64,000 nt of DNA from an uncultured Clostridia bacterium (GCA_934454115.1 CAKSFQ010000007.1:25529-89528); one strand, 5' to 3'. Shown: positions 26,636-37,194, counted from the first letter of the stretch. A program made the numbers and translations. Notes: a model not told the origin generated them from the letters alone.

Positions 26636-27943
26636 CTATCCATTCGGCATACGGGCGCTGTTCCCGGTATGTCCTGTAATTCCAAGCTGATACTGCCCGC
26701 CCGCATGGGGGATCACAGCCTTTTTCATCTGTAAAATAATCAGCATGCTGCTCAATATGCCGGAATCTATCTGACAAAAATCTGCGATTTCATCATATTC
26801 TGCCATGCCGCCCTTCTGGAACAGAAAGCGCAAAATATCCTTCTCTTCTTCCTGGATCGAATGCGCGTTCATCCACTGTTCCAGATCTTCGGCCGATAAT
26901 GCCTTTTCTTTGGGCGGCGTCTGTTTTTTGTTTTCTCCGGGCTTTGCCCGGCTGACCGGCTTTTTCTTCTTTTTCATGCTGCCAATGACCGGCCTTTTCT
27001 TCTGCTCTGCCCCATATGCCAGTTTTTCCGGATAGAGAGAAAGATATTCCTCTACGATATCCATTGCGTCAGTCAGGGGCTTGCAGCCGTCCGCAATCAG
27101 ATCGTTGGGCAAATGTGACATGGGATTGAGCGGATTGCCCGGCACCGCAAAGATGTCACGATTATTTTCCTGTGCAAGCCGCGCCGTCATTGAGGTACCG
27201 CTCTCCCTCTCTCCTTCTACAACAGCAACGCCAACGCTGAGCCCAACAATAATGCGGTTACGCTGACGGTAGTAATACGGCTTTCCCACCTGGCCGGGCG
27301 GCCGCTCCGAAACAATGCATCCATGAGTCTTAATATGCGTATAAAGCTCTGCATTTTCTTTCGGGTAAATAACATCCACACCGCCGGCAAGTACCGCAAC
27401 GGTATTTCCGCCTGCCTCCAGCGCGCCCCAATGGGCGGCTGCGTCCATTCCCTTTGCCATGCCGCTGATTACCAAAACACCGTTTGCGGCCAGGTCATGA
27501 CCTAAAATTCCGGCAAATCGTTCCCCCTCGCCGGTTCCTCTGCGCGTTCCGACTACGGCAACACCAAGCATTTGGTTAAAGTCCGGCATCTCGCCGAAAA
27601 CATATAATATCTGCGGCGGTGCGTACACTTCTTTTAAGCACGCCGGATAGTCCGGATCATCGATGGACAAAACGCGGATTCCGCTTTTCTCACACTGTTC
27701 TAAAATGCGTTTGGCGCCGTCGAGCTTTGTGCTGAGCCGAATCCGCTGCCCCAGCTTTAATTTCCCGGCATACGGAGACCGAAATAAGTCCGCGCGGTAA
27801 ATTTCCTCCGGTGTACCGATGGTATCCAAAAGGCGCCTTACCTGCATGGGCTCATGATCGCAGCATGCGTTGAGCCAAATCCGATAAAGCAGTTGTTTTT
27901 CATCCTGCACCGCAATCGTCTTCCTTTCCTGCGTCTGCCCCAT
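26636..27943 (-). CDS. dprA: DNA processing protein DprA (Smf)
   Basis: Binds incoming single-stranded DNA and loads RecA during natural transformation. The 435-aa protein has an N-terminal helical domain (residues ~15-75), a Rossmann-type core with VAVVGTRRGTGEGERFA, ISGMAKGMDAAAHWGAL, VAVLAGGVDVIYPKEN and NRIIVGLSVGVAVVEG, a lysine-rich linker (~residues 295-345) and a C-terminal winged helix. The ATG at 27943 has no strong Shine-Dalgarno sequence. It is followed by topA in the classical order. With the comEC-type gene in this window it suggests at least part of a DNA uptake machinery. Confidence 0.95.
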   Translation of the reverse strand: MGQTQERKTIAVQDEKQLLYRIWLNACCDHEPMQVRRLLDTIGTPEEIYRADLFRSPYAGKLKLGQRIRLSTKLDGAKRILEQCEKSGIRVLSIDDPDYPACLKEVYAPPQILYVFGEMPDFNQMLGVAVVGTRRGTGEGERFAGILGHDLAANGVLVISGMAKGMDAAAHWGALEAGGNTVAVLAGGVDVIYPKENAELYTHIKTHGCIVSERPPGQVGKPYYYRQRNRIIVGLSVGVAVVEGERESGTSMTARLAQENNRDIFAVPGNPLNPMSHLPNDLIADGCKPLTDAMDIVEEYLSLYPEKLAYGAEQKKRPVIGSMKKKKKPVSRAKPGENKKQTPPKEKALSAEDLEQWMNAHSIQEEEKDILRFLFQKGGMAEYDEIADFCQIDSGILSSMLIILQMKKAVIPHAGGQYQLGITGHTGNSARMPNG

Positions 27944-28009
27944 AAGGCGTCAGCCCTGCTCCGTCTGCTGAAAATAAAATCTGATCCTTTTTGCCATATC
28001 TCCAAGGTA

Positions 28010-28795
28010 TTAGACTGTATTGTATCTGAGCTGATACATGGCAATTCCGGCAGCAACCGCCGCATTTAAGGATTCTACCTTTCCCTGCATCGGAATCCGA
28101 ACCCTTTGATCGGCACGGGACAGTATCTCCTCTGATACGCCGGCCGCCTCACTGCCAATGACTAAAATCTGTTTTTCCGTCCGCGTCGCCTCAGCAAGCG
28201 GAACCGCATTGTCAAGCGCCGTGGCCGTCACAAAAAAGCCCTGCTTTTGATAATCAAAAAGCGCAGCTTTTTCTACCCCGGTTTTGCAGCTGACGCGAAA
28301 CACCGAGCCCATGGTGGCGCGCACTACCTTCGGATGATACAGATCGGCGCAGCCGCACAGCAGCCACACGCAATCAACGCCGGCCGCCTCGGCCGTACGA
28401 ATCATTGTCCCCAAATTTCCGGGTTCCGACACGCCGTCCAACGCTAAAACAAACGATTCCTTTTCTGCAAAATCAGCCTGATTTTGCGGCATTTTTAAAA
28501 GCACACCCACACCCTGCGGCGTTTCGGTATCACAAATGCCTGCAAAAAGATGATCCTTGACAGTGTATACCAACTTATCATCAATGTCAATCTTTTTTAC
28601 GAAATCTTCGTGTTTTTTTGCAAATTCCTCCGCGATCAGTACGGCACGGATCTGCTTTTTCGCATCCCGGAGCGCCTCGCCTACAATACGGACACCCTCC
28701 GCAAAGTACAGACCCTCCGCATAGCGGTTTTTCTTTTTCTGAAGTGAACGTGCCAGCTTCAGCATTTTATTATCACGGCTGCAAATGGTAATCAT
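28010..28795 (-). CDS. TrmH/SpoU-family RNA 2'-O-methyltransferase
   Basis: SPOUT-fold methyltransferase of 261 aa, most like the 23S rRNA methyltransferases annotated RlmB/TsnR. The N-terminal substrate domain (residues ~5-90, with RYAEGLYFAEGVRIVGEAL) is followed by the knot with all three motifs: GVSEPGNLGTMIRTAEAAG, LVIGSEAAGVSEE and IPMQGKVESLNAAVAAGIAMY. The exact target nucleotide cannot be told. It lies between the folate transporter gene and dprA on the same strand. Confidence 0.9.
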   Translation of the reverse strand: MITICSRDNKMLKLARSLQKKKNRYAEGLYFAEGVRIVGEALRDAKKQIRAVLIAEEFAKKHEDFVKKIDIDDKLVYTVKDHLFAGICDTETPQGVGVLLKMPQNQADFAEKESFVLALDGVSEPGNLGTMIRTAEAAGVDCVWLLCGCADLYHPKVVRATMGSVFRVSCKTGVEKAALFDYQKQGFFVTATALDNAVPLAEATRTEKQILVIGSEAAGVSEEILSRADQRVRIPMQGKVESLNAAVAAGIAMYQLRYNTV

Positions 28796-28818
28796 TACGC
28801 CACCTTCTCTACCTCACA

Positions 28819-29508
28819 TTACAATTTTTTTGCAATTCCGCGCCGCTCTATGAACTTTAAAAGTACGTAGCACACCACAGACTGCACCGGCAGGAGCAAC
28901 AGATTCTTTAAAATTCTGGCCGGCAGAATGCCGATAAAACCGCTCCCGGCAGTCGGCGCCAGCGCAATGGAATTGAGCAAAATATTCCCGATCAAAATAA
29001 CCAGCAGCTTTGCGCAAAAAACGCGCCAAAAGGTGACCTTTTTTTGATATAAAACCATCCCGTAGAGCATACCGCTGATGCCGACCGACAAAGTATAAGC
29101 CGGAAGATAGGCGCCGGTGGGGTTTAGTACCATAGAGATGGTGTCCTGCAGCATTGCTGTCATACAGGCCGTAAGAGGGCCAAACAGCATAGCAACAATC
29201 GGCTGGGTCACAAAGCCGAATCCAATGCGCAGATAAGCGCTGAGACGTATGGAAAAGTACCCCAGGATGATATTAACCGCCATCATCAGCGCACAAGTCG
29301 CCAGCACTCTGGGGGACCGCACCTGCCGGCGAAAGCTTTTGCCGCCATGTAAAATGTGATAACATACCAGGGCGGTAAATACGACAGCAACCACCGCAAG
29401 GCTGACCCACATATGGGACAGACAGGCGAACAACCGGCTCAGCGGATCAAGCAAATCCTTCAGCCGCAGCTTTTCGGAATCCAAAAAACGGTCAAAACTT
29501 TCTTGCAT
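28819..29508 (-). CDS. folT: ECF transporter S component, folate family (FolT-like)
   Basis: Membrane protein of 229 aa. After a ~75-residue N-terminal part containing one extra hydrophobic segment, it has the S-component core, with LATCALMMAVNIILGYFSI, GFVTQPIVAMLFGP and LPAYTLSVGISGMLYGMVLY. This is the pattern of folate-family S components, which bind vitamin and work with a shared EcfAA'T energising module (not in this window). The assignment to folate rests mainly on the THF-type riboswitch at 29567-29685. ATG 29508 follows AAGGAGGT, which can be hidden by an upstream complementary strand. Confidence 0.85.
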   Translation of the reverse strand: MQESFDRFLDSEKLRLKDLLDPLSRLFACLSHMWVSLAVVAVVFTALVCYHILHGGKSFRRQVRSPRVLATCALMMAVNIILGYFSIRLSAYLRIGFGFVTQPIVAMLFGPLTACMTAMLQDTISMVLNPTGAYLPAYTLSVGISGMLYGMVLYQKKVTFWRVFCAKLLVILIGNILLNSIALAPTAGSGFIGILPARILKNLLLLPVQSVVCYVLLKFIERRGIAKKL

Positions 29509-29513
29509 ATAAA

Positions 29514-29554
29514 ATACCTCCTTATATTCACTGCTAGTACAGTCAAAGAGGTAT
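29514..29554 (-). promoter_or_regulatory. Shine-Dalgarno sequestering hairpin before folT
   Basis: In the transcript AUACCUC (from 29554-29548) can pair with GAGGUAU (29520-29514), which contains the folT Shine-Dalgarno sequence. An inner ACUG/CAGU pair supports the hairpin. It lies just downstream of the riboswitch, as expected for translational control. Confidence 0.6.
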
Positions 29555-29566
29555 CATTATCTGTCT

Positions 29567-29685
29567 AACAGCGGGATGCGGCATCCATATCGCGACGTTT
29601 CGTACTTCGTCCGGCTATCAACTCCCTGTATAGCCGGCACTGCCAGTCACAGGCCGTGACTAACGCATGAATGCCTACTCTGTAT
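29567..29685 (-). ncRNA. Tetrahydrofolate (THF) riboswitch
   Basis: Reading the minus strand, the element begins with ACAGAGUAG followed by GGCAUUCAUGCGUUA. It later has a CCGGCUAU/AUAGCCGG hairpin with GGGA in its loop, then GACGAAG, and ends AUGGAUGCCGCAUCCCGCUGU. The features AGAGUAG, UGCGUUA, CGAAG and GCAUCC.GCU match the THF riboswitch consensus as I know it. P1 is ACAG/CUGU. P2 is GGCAUUCAU pairing with AUGGAUGCC (one G-U). The loop GGGA can pair with UCCC as the pseudoknot. An additional GUCAC/GUGAC hairpin is present. It precedes a folate-type S component. Confidence 0.78.
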
Positions 29686-29736
29686 TTTTCTTAAATTCTG
29701 TCCTTGTTCTCAACCTGATATCAGGTTATGCAGAAA

Positions 29737-29783
29737 GAAATTCTTCAGTGCCGAAACAACCGTTTTGACGACTGAAGAATTTC
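29737..29783 (-). terminator. Terminator of the infC-rpmI-rplT operon
   Basis: GAAATTCTTCAGT (29737-29749) and ACTGAAGAATTTC (29771-29783) form a 13-bp stem. The loop contains a smaller hairpin. TTTCT follows in the minus direction. It starts 15 bases after the rplT stop. Confidence 0.75.
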
Positions 29784-29797
29784 ACCCTAACATCGAA

Positions 29798-30142
29798 TTA
29801 ACGAACCTGATCGACCAGCTTCTTGAAAGCCTCCGGATCAGAAACAGCGATCTCAGAGAGCATTTTTCTGTTGATCTCGATGCCCTTCTGTTTCAGACCG
29901 TTCATAAACTTACTGTAACTCATACCGTTAGCACGGGTTGCCGCATTGATACGGGCAATCCAGAGCTGTCTGAATTCTCTCTTCTTTGCTTTTCTGTCCC
30001 TGTAAGCGTATGCCAGGGACTTCATCACCGCTTGGTTTGCGGTCTTATAGAGCTTGCTTTTTGCACCTCTGTAACCTTTTGCAAGCTTTAAAATTTTCTT
30101 ATGTCTGGCGCGGGTTCTCATAGCGCCCTTTACTCTTGCCAT
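29798..30142 (-). CDS. rplT: 50S ribosomal protein L20
   Basis: Early 23S rRNA-binding protein of the large subunit, 114 aa, the normal length. It starts [18 protein letters not shown] and contains the conserved [21 protein letters not shown]. In Bacillus-type bacteria L20 represses its own operon by binding the infC leader, which fits the attenuator found at 31018-31045. The gene is last in infC-rpmI-rplT. Confidence 0.98.
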   Translation of the reverse strand: MARVKGAMRTRARHKKILKLAKGYRGAKSKLYKTANQAVMKSLAYAYRDRKAKKREFRQLWIARINAATRANGMSYSKFMNGLKQKGIEINRKMLSEIAVSDPEAFKKLVDQVR

Positions 30143-30192
30143 GTTAAAAGCTCCTTTCTCAAATCACGTTTTCAAAGCCAAAGCCGTATGGC

Positions 30193-30390
30193 TTATTTGT
30201 AAGGCATCATACTCTTGATCGTTGCCTCATTGGCAGCGGAAAGATATCCGCCTTTTCTCAAATGTCTTTTTCTCTTGGTGGTCTTCTTGTTTAAAATGTG
30301 GCTCCGAAACGCCTTGCTTCTCTTCACCTTGCCGTTTTTGGTGATGCCAAAACGCTTTGCCGCGCCTCTGTGTGTCTTGATTTTAGGCAT
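30193..30390 (-). CDS. rpmI: 50S ribosomal protein L35
   Basis: Small basic ribosomal protein of 65 aa. [20 protein letters not shown] and [16 protein letters not shown] are the family signature. It lies between infC and rplT in the universal order, with GGAGAG upstream. Confidence 0.98.
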   Translation of the reverse strand: MPKIKTHRGAAKRFGITKNGKVKRSKAFRSHILNKKTTKRKRHLRKGGYLSAANEATIKSMMPYK

Positions 30391-30423
30391 AGTATTTCTC
30401 TCCTTCCATCTGATTAAGTTCCA

Positions 30424-30939
30424 TTAAGCCTTTTTGGGTGATACTATCATAGCCATGCTGCGGCCTTCCATTTTGATGTCCTTGTCTGCACCGCCGACCT
30501 CCCCGATGCCTTCTTTGAAACGGTTCAGAAGATCGCGTCCCAAAGAGCTGTGGGTAATCTCACGTCCGCGAAAACGAACCGAGACCTTTACCTTGTCACC
30601 GGCCTTTAAAAATTTAATGGCCTGGTTGAGTTTGGTGTTAAAGTCGTGATCATCAATATTCGGAGTAAGCCGAACCTCTTTCAGGGCAATGACCTTTTGA
30701 TTCTTGCGGTTCTCTTTTTCCCGCTTTGCAAGCTCAAATTTATGCTTTCCATAATCCATGATTTTGCACACGGGCGGCTTTGCCTGAGGTGCGATTTTCA
30801 CCAGATCCAGATTCTTTTCTTCCGCCATGTTCTGTGCAGTCCGGTTATCCACAATCCCAAGCTGCTCGCCATCCGGCCCAATCAAGCGGACTTCTTTGTC
30901 TCTGATTTCCTCGTTAATCATCAAATCTTGCCTTGCTAT
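30424..30939 (-). CDS. infC: Translation initiation factor IF-3 (predicted AUA start)
   Basis: Initiation factor that checks start codons and prevents 70S assembly. The N domain (INEEIRDKEVRLIGPDGEQLG) and C domain (KVKVSVRFRGREI) are complete. The first in-frame ATG (30921) lies 25 bases from the only good Shine-Dalgarno sequence, GGAGGTG at 30947-30953. The codon with ideal 7-base spacing is ATA at 30939, giving I/M-A-R-Q-D-L-M-I-N-E-E-I, which matches the usual N-terminal length (171 aa). Rare AUU or AUA starts are known for infC and let IF-3 repress itself. I therefore annotate AUA as start. It is first in the operon behind a ~200-base leader. Confidence 0.93.
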   Translation of the reverse strand: MARQDLMINEEIRDKEVRLIGPDGEQLGIVDNRTAQNMAEEKNLDLVKIAPQAKPPVCKIMDYGKHKFELAKREKENRKNQKVIALKEVRLTPNIDDHDFNTKLNQAIKFLKAGDKVKVSVRFRGREITHSSLGRDLLNRFKEGIGEVGGADKDIKMEGRSMAMIVSPKKA

Positions 30940-31017
30940 AACAAAACACCTCCAAAAATATAGCTTAAATGAGCAGCCAAACTGTCCCTTATTCTTCCGC
31001 CGTTCCCGTTATGACGC

Positions 31018-31045
31018 AAAAAAGCGGAATGCAAAGGCACTCCGC
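31018..31045 (-). terminator. Attenuator in the infC leader (L20-leader type)
   Basis: In the minus direction GCGGAGUG pairs with CAUUCCGC (31038-31045 with 31024-31031), followed by six U (31023-31018). The hairpin lies ~80 bases before infC, so it can end transcription in the leader. Upstream AUCCGC could pair with the first arm as antiterminator. L20-controlled leaders of this layout are known in Firmicutes. Confidence 0.7.
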
Positions 31046-31153
31046 TCGTATTGTAACCATTTTTATCAAATACGGTCTCAATATGTCCTGATTCAGGAAA
31101 CCCTTTTGCTTTGCGCGAAGGGGAGAAGCGGATGTCTTCTGCTTTACCGAATT

Positions 31154-31182
31154 ATTCTAGCACATTGTTTTTAGATTGTCAA
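31154..31182 (-). promoter_or_regulatory. Sigma-A promoter of infC-rpmI-rplT
   Basis: On the minus strand TTGACA (31182-31177) and TAGAAT (31159-31154) with exactly 17 bases between. The expected start near 31147 gives a leader of about 205 bases. Confidence 0.85.
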
Positions 31183-31344
31183 GGCTTTTTTTCAAAGTTT
31201 TTTACCGTTATTTTCAAAATTTTTTATCGCTATTTATTGTTTTCATCTGACAATTTCCGGCGTCCGTATGCTTTTTTCAACAAAATATATCCCATTTTTT
31301 CGTTCATATTTATTCTTGTTTTTTGGAAAGGAAGCGAATCAACC

Positions 31345-33066
31345 ATGTCTGCACATCATAAAAATACCTTTCTTGGACGGAGGTATTTTGCGGTTTTAAC
31401 CTTAGCCTTTGTTATAGGCATCTGTTTTGCACTCCGTTTCCCGATTTCTAAAGTATTTTTCACCGATTTTCTGCAAATCAGCCTTCTGTTACTCGGGGCT
31501 CTCTTTCTGCTTTGTTCTCTGGCCGGGCTAATGACCCATTCCTTTTCTGACTTTTTCCTGATCTGGTTTATGCTCTTTTTCTGCATTTTGGGCATCCTGC
31601 GCGTTTATGTCTTTGACAATCTGCAATACGCAGACCTTATGGCACACGCCGGAGCCGCTTGCCGATACGATGGCATGATAACCGAGGACCCGACGCCCAG
31701 CAGCACACAAAAGACGCTTGGATTTTCCGTCAGGATCTTTGCCATGCACGAAGATACCGAAGAAAAACCGATACAAGGCAGCATCAAGCTTTATGCCGAT
31801 CCTGCATCCGCCTCCTCTTTAAAGCGCGGAGACCGCATCACCTTTACCGCCAAGCTGCAAAATCCCGAAACCGCCCCGTATTCCGGCGGCTATTCCTATC
31901 ATGATACCCTGCGCCGGCAAAACCTTTGTTTTTCTGCTTATGCAAAGGAGCTTGCGCCCTGCCCCGAGAAGGATTGTCCCGATACCTTGACAGAGCGCCT
32001 GCAAGGCCTTGGCCTTACAATCCAGAAAAGCATTTTAAACGCCATCGACCAAAGCTTTGGGAGCGTGACGGAGGAAAGCGCTCTGCTCAAAGGCATCCTA
32101 ATGGGAATCCGTGACGATTTCACGCCGGAACAGTATCAGAGCTTTGCGGATTCCGGTCTTATTCACATTACCGCCGTATCCGGTATGCATGTCATGTTTT
32201 TGTCCACCTTTTTGTTCTTTCTCTCGCGCACACTGCGGCTGAAAAAACGCATTGCTAACTTATTTCTGATTCCGGTTTTGATTTTGTTTGCCGCCGCCAC
32301 GGCTTTTACCCCCTCCGTCTGCCGTTCTGTCATTATGATGCTTCTGTTTCTTCTTTCCATGCTGGTACAAAAGGAGCCGGACAGTTTGACCTCGCTTTCC
32401 GCGGCAGCCTTTCTGCTTTTGCTGATAAATCCTTATACCCTGACAAGTTACAGCTTCTTGCTCTCTTTCAGTTCTACGCTCGGCATTTTACTCTTTGCCA
32501 CGCCGCTGACTCTGTCGATCAAACACATTCTGTACAAGACGCCGTCCGCTGCGCCGCAAGACGCCGCATCCCTCTTAGCCCGCATTGCCGCCGGCGCAAG
32601 AGAACAGGTTCTTTCCTCTGTCTCTATGTCGGTTGCCAGCAATATCGGCGTCGGCTATTTCTCTGCCCGATTCTTTCAGCGCATCAACTGGGGCAGTCTA
32701 TTTGCCAACATTGCAATTCTTCCGCTTGGTGCATGCAGCTTTGTCCTGGGTCTGATTCATTGGGTTGTCTACCTGCTGTATCCGCCGCTGGCTCGCCTGA
32801 TTGCGACATTCTTACTGCGGCCGCCTTTGTTTTTGATGAACCAGATCGCCAAGTTCTTTTCCAACGCCTTTTTCCTGATTCAAACGCCGGTACCGCCGGA
32901 ATCCTTTCTTCCGGTCTATGTCATTCTCAGCCTGATTCTGCTGATTGCGCTCCGTCCCGCGATGAACAACCGCAATAAGGATCTATCCTTTACAGAAGCA
33001 ATGAATTATGATAAAATAGAACCGCTTTCGATAAATATAACAACTCATCCCGGAGGAACAACATGA
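31345..33066 (+). CDS. ComEC/Rec2-type competence membrane protein without hydrolase domain
   Basis: Channel protein for uptake of single-stranded DNA in competence. The 573-aa protein has three or four N-terminal hydrophobic segments, the soluble DUF4131/OB-like part (residues ~115-205, AACRYDGMITEDPTPSS), then the competence domain with LIHITAVSGMHVMFLSTFLF and several helices. The C-terminal metallo-beta-lactamase domain present in full-length ComEC (~750-800 aa) is missing; the gene ends by overlapping the next by 4 bases. I chose ATG 31345, after GGAAAGGAAG, because the upstream open codons cross the infC promoter. dprA is also in the window. Confidence 0.88.
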   Translation: MSAHHKNTFLGRRYFAVLTLAFVIGICFALRFPISKVFFTDFLQISLLLLGALFLLCSLAGLMTHSFSDFFLIWFMLFFCILGILRVYVFDNLQYADLMAHAGAACRYDGMITEDPTPSSTQKTLGFSVRIFAMHEDTEEKPIQGSIKLYADPASASSLKRGDRITFTAKLQNPETAPYSGGYSYHDTLRRQNLCFSAYAKELAPCPEKDCPDTLTERLQGLGLTIQKSILNAIDQSFGSVTEESALLKGILMGIRDDFTPEQYQSFADSGLIHITAVSGMHVMFLSTFLFFLSRTLRLKKRIANLFLIPVLILFAAATAFTPSVCRSVIMMLLFLLSMLVQKEPDSLTSLSAAAFLLLLINPYTLTSYSFLLSFSSTLGILLFATPLTLSIKHILYKTPSAAPQDAASLLARIAAGAREQVLSSVSMSVASNIGVGYFSARFFQRINWGSLFANIAILPLGACSFVLGLIHWVVYLLYPPLARLIATFLLRPPLFLMNQIAKFFSNAFFLIQTPVPPESFLPVYVILSLILLIALRPAMNNRNKDLSFTEAMNYDKIEPLSINITTHPGGTT

Positions 33067-33536
33067 AAAAAATTCTATTTGTGTGCCACGGCAACATCTG
33101 CCGCTCTCCCATGGCAGAATATGTCATGAGAGACCTTGTAGAAAAGGAGGAATTATCTCACCTCTTTTTTATTGATTCTGCCGCCACCAGTACGGAAGAG
33201 ATCGGGAACCCGGTTCATCCCGGTACCCGCCGAAAATTATATGAAATGGGCATCGCCTGCGGCGACCACCGCGCAAGACAGATTACACACGCCGACCTTG
33301 CCGCGTTTGATTACCTGCTTGGTATGGATCGCGCAAATATCAAAAACATGCGGCGGCTGCTTGGCGAAAGTCCGAAGATCATGCGGCTTTTGGACTTTTC
33401 ATCGAGTCCACGTGACATTGCCGACCCGTGGTATACCGGCGACTTTGACGCAACCTTTCGGGATGTCAAAGAGGGCTGCCTGTCGCTGCTTCATCATATG
33501 ATACCGAAGGTCTGCAGGGAGGAACCCAACCGATAA
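33063..33536 (+). CDS. Low-molecular-weight protein-tyrosine phosphatase
   Basis: Cysteine phosphatase of 157 aa. The P-loop VCHGNICRSPMAE at the N-terminus (C-x5-R-S) holds the nucleophile, and DPWYTGDF near residue 120 holds the general acid Asp. Members dephosphorylate protein tyrosine, including tyrosine kinases of polysaccharide export, or protein arginine (YwlE type). Here McsB, an arginine kinase, is also encoded in the window, so a YwlE-like role is possible but unproven. The start overlaps the comEC-type stop by ATGA. GGAGGAACA precedes it. Confidence 0.93.
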   Translation: MKKILFVCHGNICRSPMAEYVMRDLVEKEELSHLFFIDSAATSTEEIGNPVHPGTRRKLYEMGIACGDHRARQITHADLAAFDYLLGMDRANIKNMRRLLGESPKIMRLLDFSSSPRDIADPWYTGDFDATFRDVKEGCLSLLHHMIPKVCREEPNR

Positions 33537-33562
33537 AAAAGCGCGGAAAACCGCGCTTTTTT
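33535..33562. terminator. Bidirectional terminator between the phosphatase gene and tgt
   Basis: AAAAAAGCGCGG and CCGCGCTTTTTT (33535-33546, 33551-33562) with loop AAAA. U tracts follow in both directions, and it lies exactly between two convergent stop codons. Confidence 0.92.
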
Positions 33563-33564
33563 AT

Positions 33565-35732
<2,168 letters not shown>

Positions 35733-35752
35733 GATGATGCTTCACTCTCTTT

Positions 35753-37120
35753 TCAATATGCGTTTTCCAGGTTGGTGCCGACAAAATAGTGTTTTAAAAT
35801 ATCCACATAGGAAAATCCGGCTTCTGCCATACCTTTGGCGCCGTACTGGCTCATGCCGACGCTATGACCCCAGCCTGTCCCTTCAAAATAAAAGCCGGTG
35901 TTGTCACCGCTGCCGACGCTGACGGATTCGTAGGTTTTTTGATACTGACCGTTTGAGGTATACAGCGTACCGCTCTGTAGACTGACACGTCCGGACGCCG
36001 ATAAAATTGTCAGCTTGTCGATGCCCTTTTCTGCCGTGTTGGTGCCGTCGGTCACGTGAACCGATGCAGGAATCGCATTCCCTGCTCCGTTGCCGGTCAC
36101 GCGAAACATTTGGCTCTTGGTCACGGTGTTAAAGATAGTACGACAGGCCTCCCTCTCAAAGATTTTTGACCCGTTGGTGCCGGTGACCTCCATCCTTAAA
36201 ACACGCTGATTGGGCGTATACTCCAGCACGCTGATATTGGTGACATCCCCAATATCATAGCCCTTGTTCCGCATGATGGCGGATGCCTCATCACAGGTTA
36301 AAAAACCGGACCAGATTCCGTTGGGAATGTTCTCGGTATCCTCATACCCGTTGTCCACACTAATCAGGTAGGGAACGGTGTTACCCCAAACATACTGCAC
36401 ATCCTCGGTGGTTGCCCCCATGGACGCACAGTAATAAAGCTGCGCAAGCTCTCCGTCATAGGTCAGCACCTGCCGCGTTGTCTCGTCCACCGGCGGATAG
36501 GAATCCTCCGTCTCAAACTTTGTACCGGCATAGGCTTGACAGTCCACGCTGCTGCATAGATCAAACCCCTGATCCGCATGCTTATTCAAACTCTGCATCG
36601 CATAATTTCTGGCGCAGACCGCCTGTGCTTTCAATGCCTGCTTCGGCCAGGAAGGGCTCATCTCCCGCGAGATCACGCCGTAGAGATAATGATCCAAAAA
36701 GACCACATTGACAACCGTCATCGCACCGCCCTTACGGACACAATGGATTCCGCCGCGATAGGTCGTCCCGTTCAGTGCCAGCACTTGATCCATGCCGGAG
36801 GCCGCCGGGCGGACGCCGACACTGCCGTCACCGGTATACAGTGTCTCTCCCGCTTCGTTTTTTACTTCTACCGCGGCGCCGTTTCCGACGGATACAGTCA
36901 GCTTTTTATCCGCCACCTTCTTCTTTTCTTCAAATTCACGCTCTTTATAGTTGCCGACAGAAAAACCGCAGTCCGCCTCCAGCGTGACGGAGGACGGCGC
37001 GCTGTTTCCGTACAGCAGTCCGATACGGACATACTGCACCAATGTGTAATCCGCAAACACGGGCGATACCAGGGAACATAAAAAAAGAAAAACCGCCGCT
37101 ATCAAAAACAACCGCTTCAT
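35753..37120 (-). CDS. spoIID: SpoIID/LytB-type sporulation protein
   Basis: Secreted 455-aa protein with a signal peptide (KRLFLIAAVFLFLCSLVSPV) and the SpoIID/LytB domain. In sporulating bacteria SpoIID is a lytic transglycosylase that cuts glycan strands during engulfment. The domain motifs seen are LYGVISREMSPSWPKQALKA, AVCARNYAM, VDCQAYAGTKFE and GTGWGHSVGMSQYGAKGMA. It is longer than Bacillus SpoIID because of an insert before the core (residues ~45-110). ATG 37120 is chosen; an upstream TTG in frame is less likely. It acts with a SpoIIQ-type protein, also encoded in this window. Confidence 0.85.
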   Translation of the reverse strand: MKRLFLIAAVFLFLCSLVSPVFADYTLVQYVRIGLLYGNSAPSSVTLEADCGFSVGNYKEREFEEKKKVADKKLTVSVGNGAAVEVKNEAGETLYTGDGSVGVRPAASGMDQVLALNGTTYRGGIHCVRKGGAMTVVNVVFLDHYLYGVISREMSPSWPKQALKAQAVCARNYAMQSLNKHADQGFDLCSSVDCQAYAGTKFETEDSYPPVDETTRQVLTYDGELAQLYYCASMGATTEDVQYVWGNTVPYLISVDNGYEDTENIPNGIWSGFLTCDEASAIMRNKGYDIGDVTNISVLEYTPNQRVLRMEVTGTNGSKIFEREACRTIFNTVTKSQMFRVTGNGAGNAIPASVHVTDGTNTAEKGIDKLTILSASGRVSLQSGTLYTSNGQYQKTYESVSVGSGDNTGFYFEGTGWGHSVGMSQYGAKGMAEAGFSYVDILKHYFVGTNLENAY

Positions 37121-37158
37121 GGTCTCACAGCCTTTCCGCAAATATTCTGAATTTCTGA

Positions 37159-37194
37159 AAATTCTTTCTTATCATAAAATTCTTTCTTATCATA
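37159..37194. repeat. Tandem duplication of an 18-base unit
   Basis: AAATTCTTTCTTATCATA occurs twice with no gap (37159-37176 and 37177-37194) in the gap between the divergent spoIID and asd genes. Confidence 0.9.

Noticed and set aside
29567-29685. Cobalamin riboswitch as an alternative for the folT leader
   Set aside because: The B12-box pattern is missing, while AGAGUAG, UGCGUUA and GCAUCC.GCU match the THF class in the right order.
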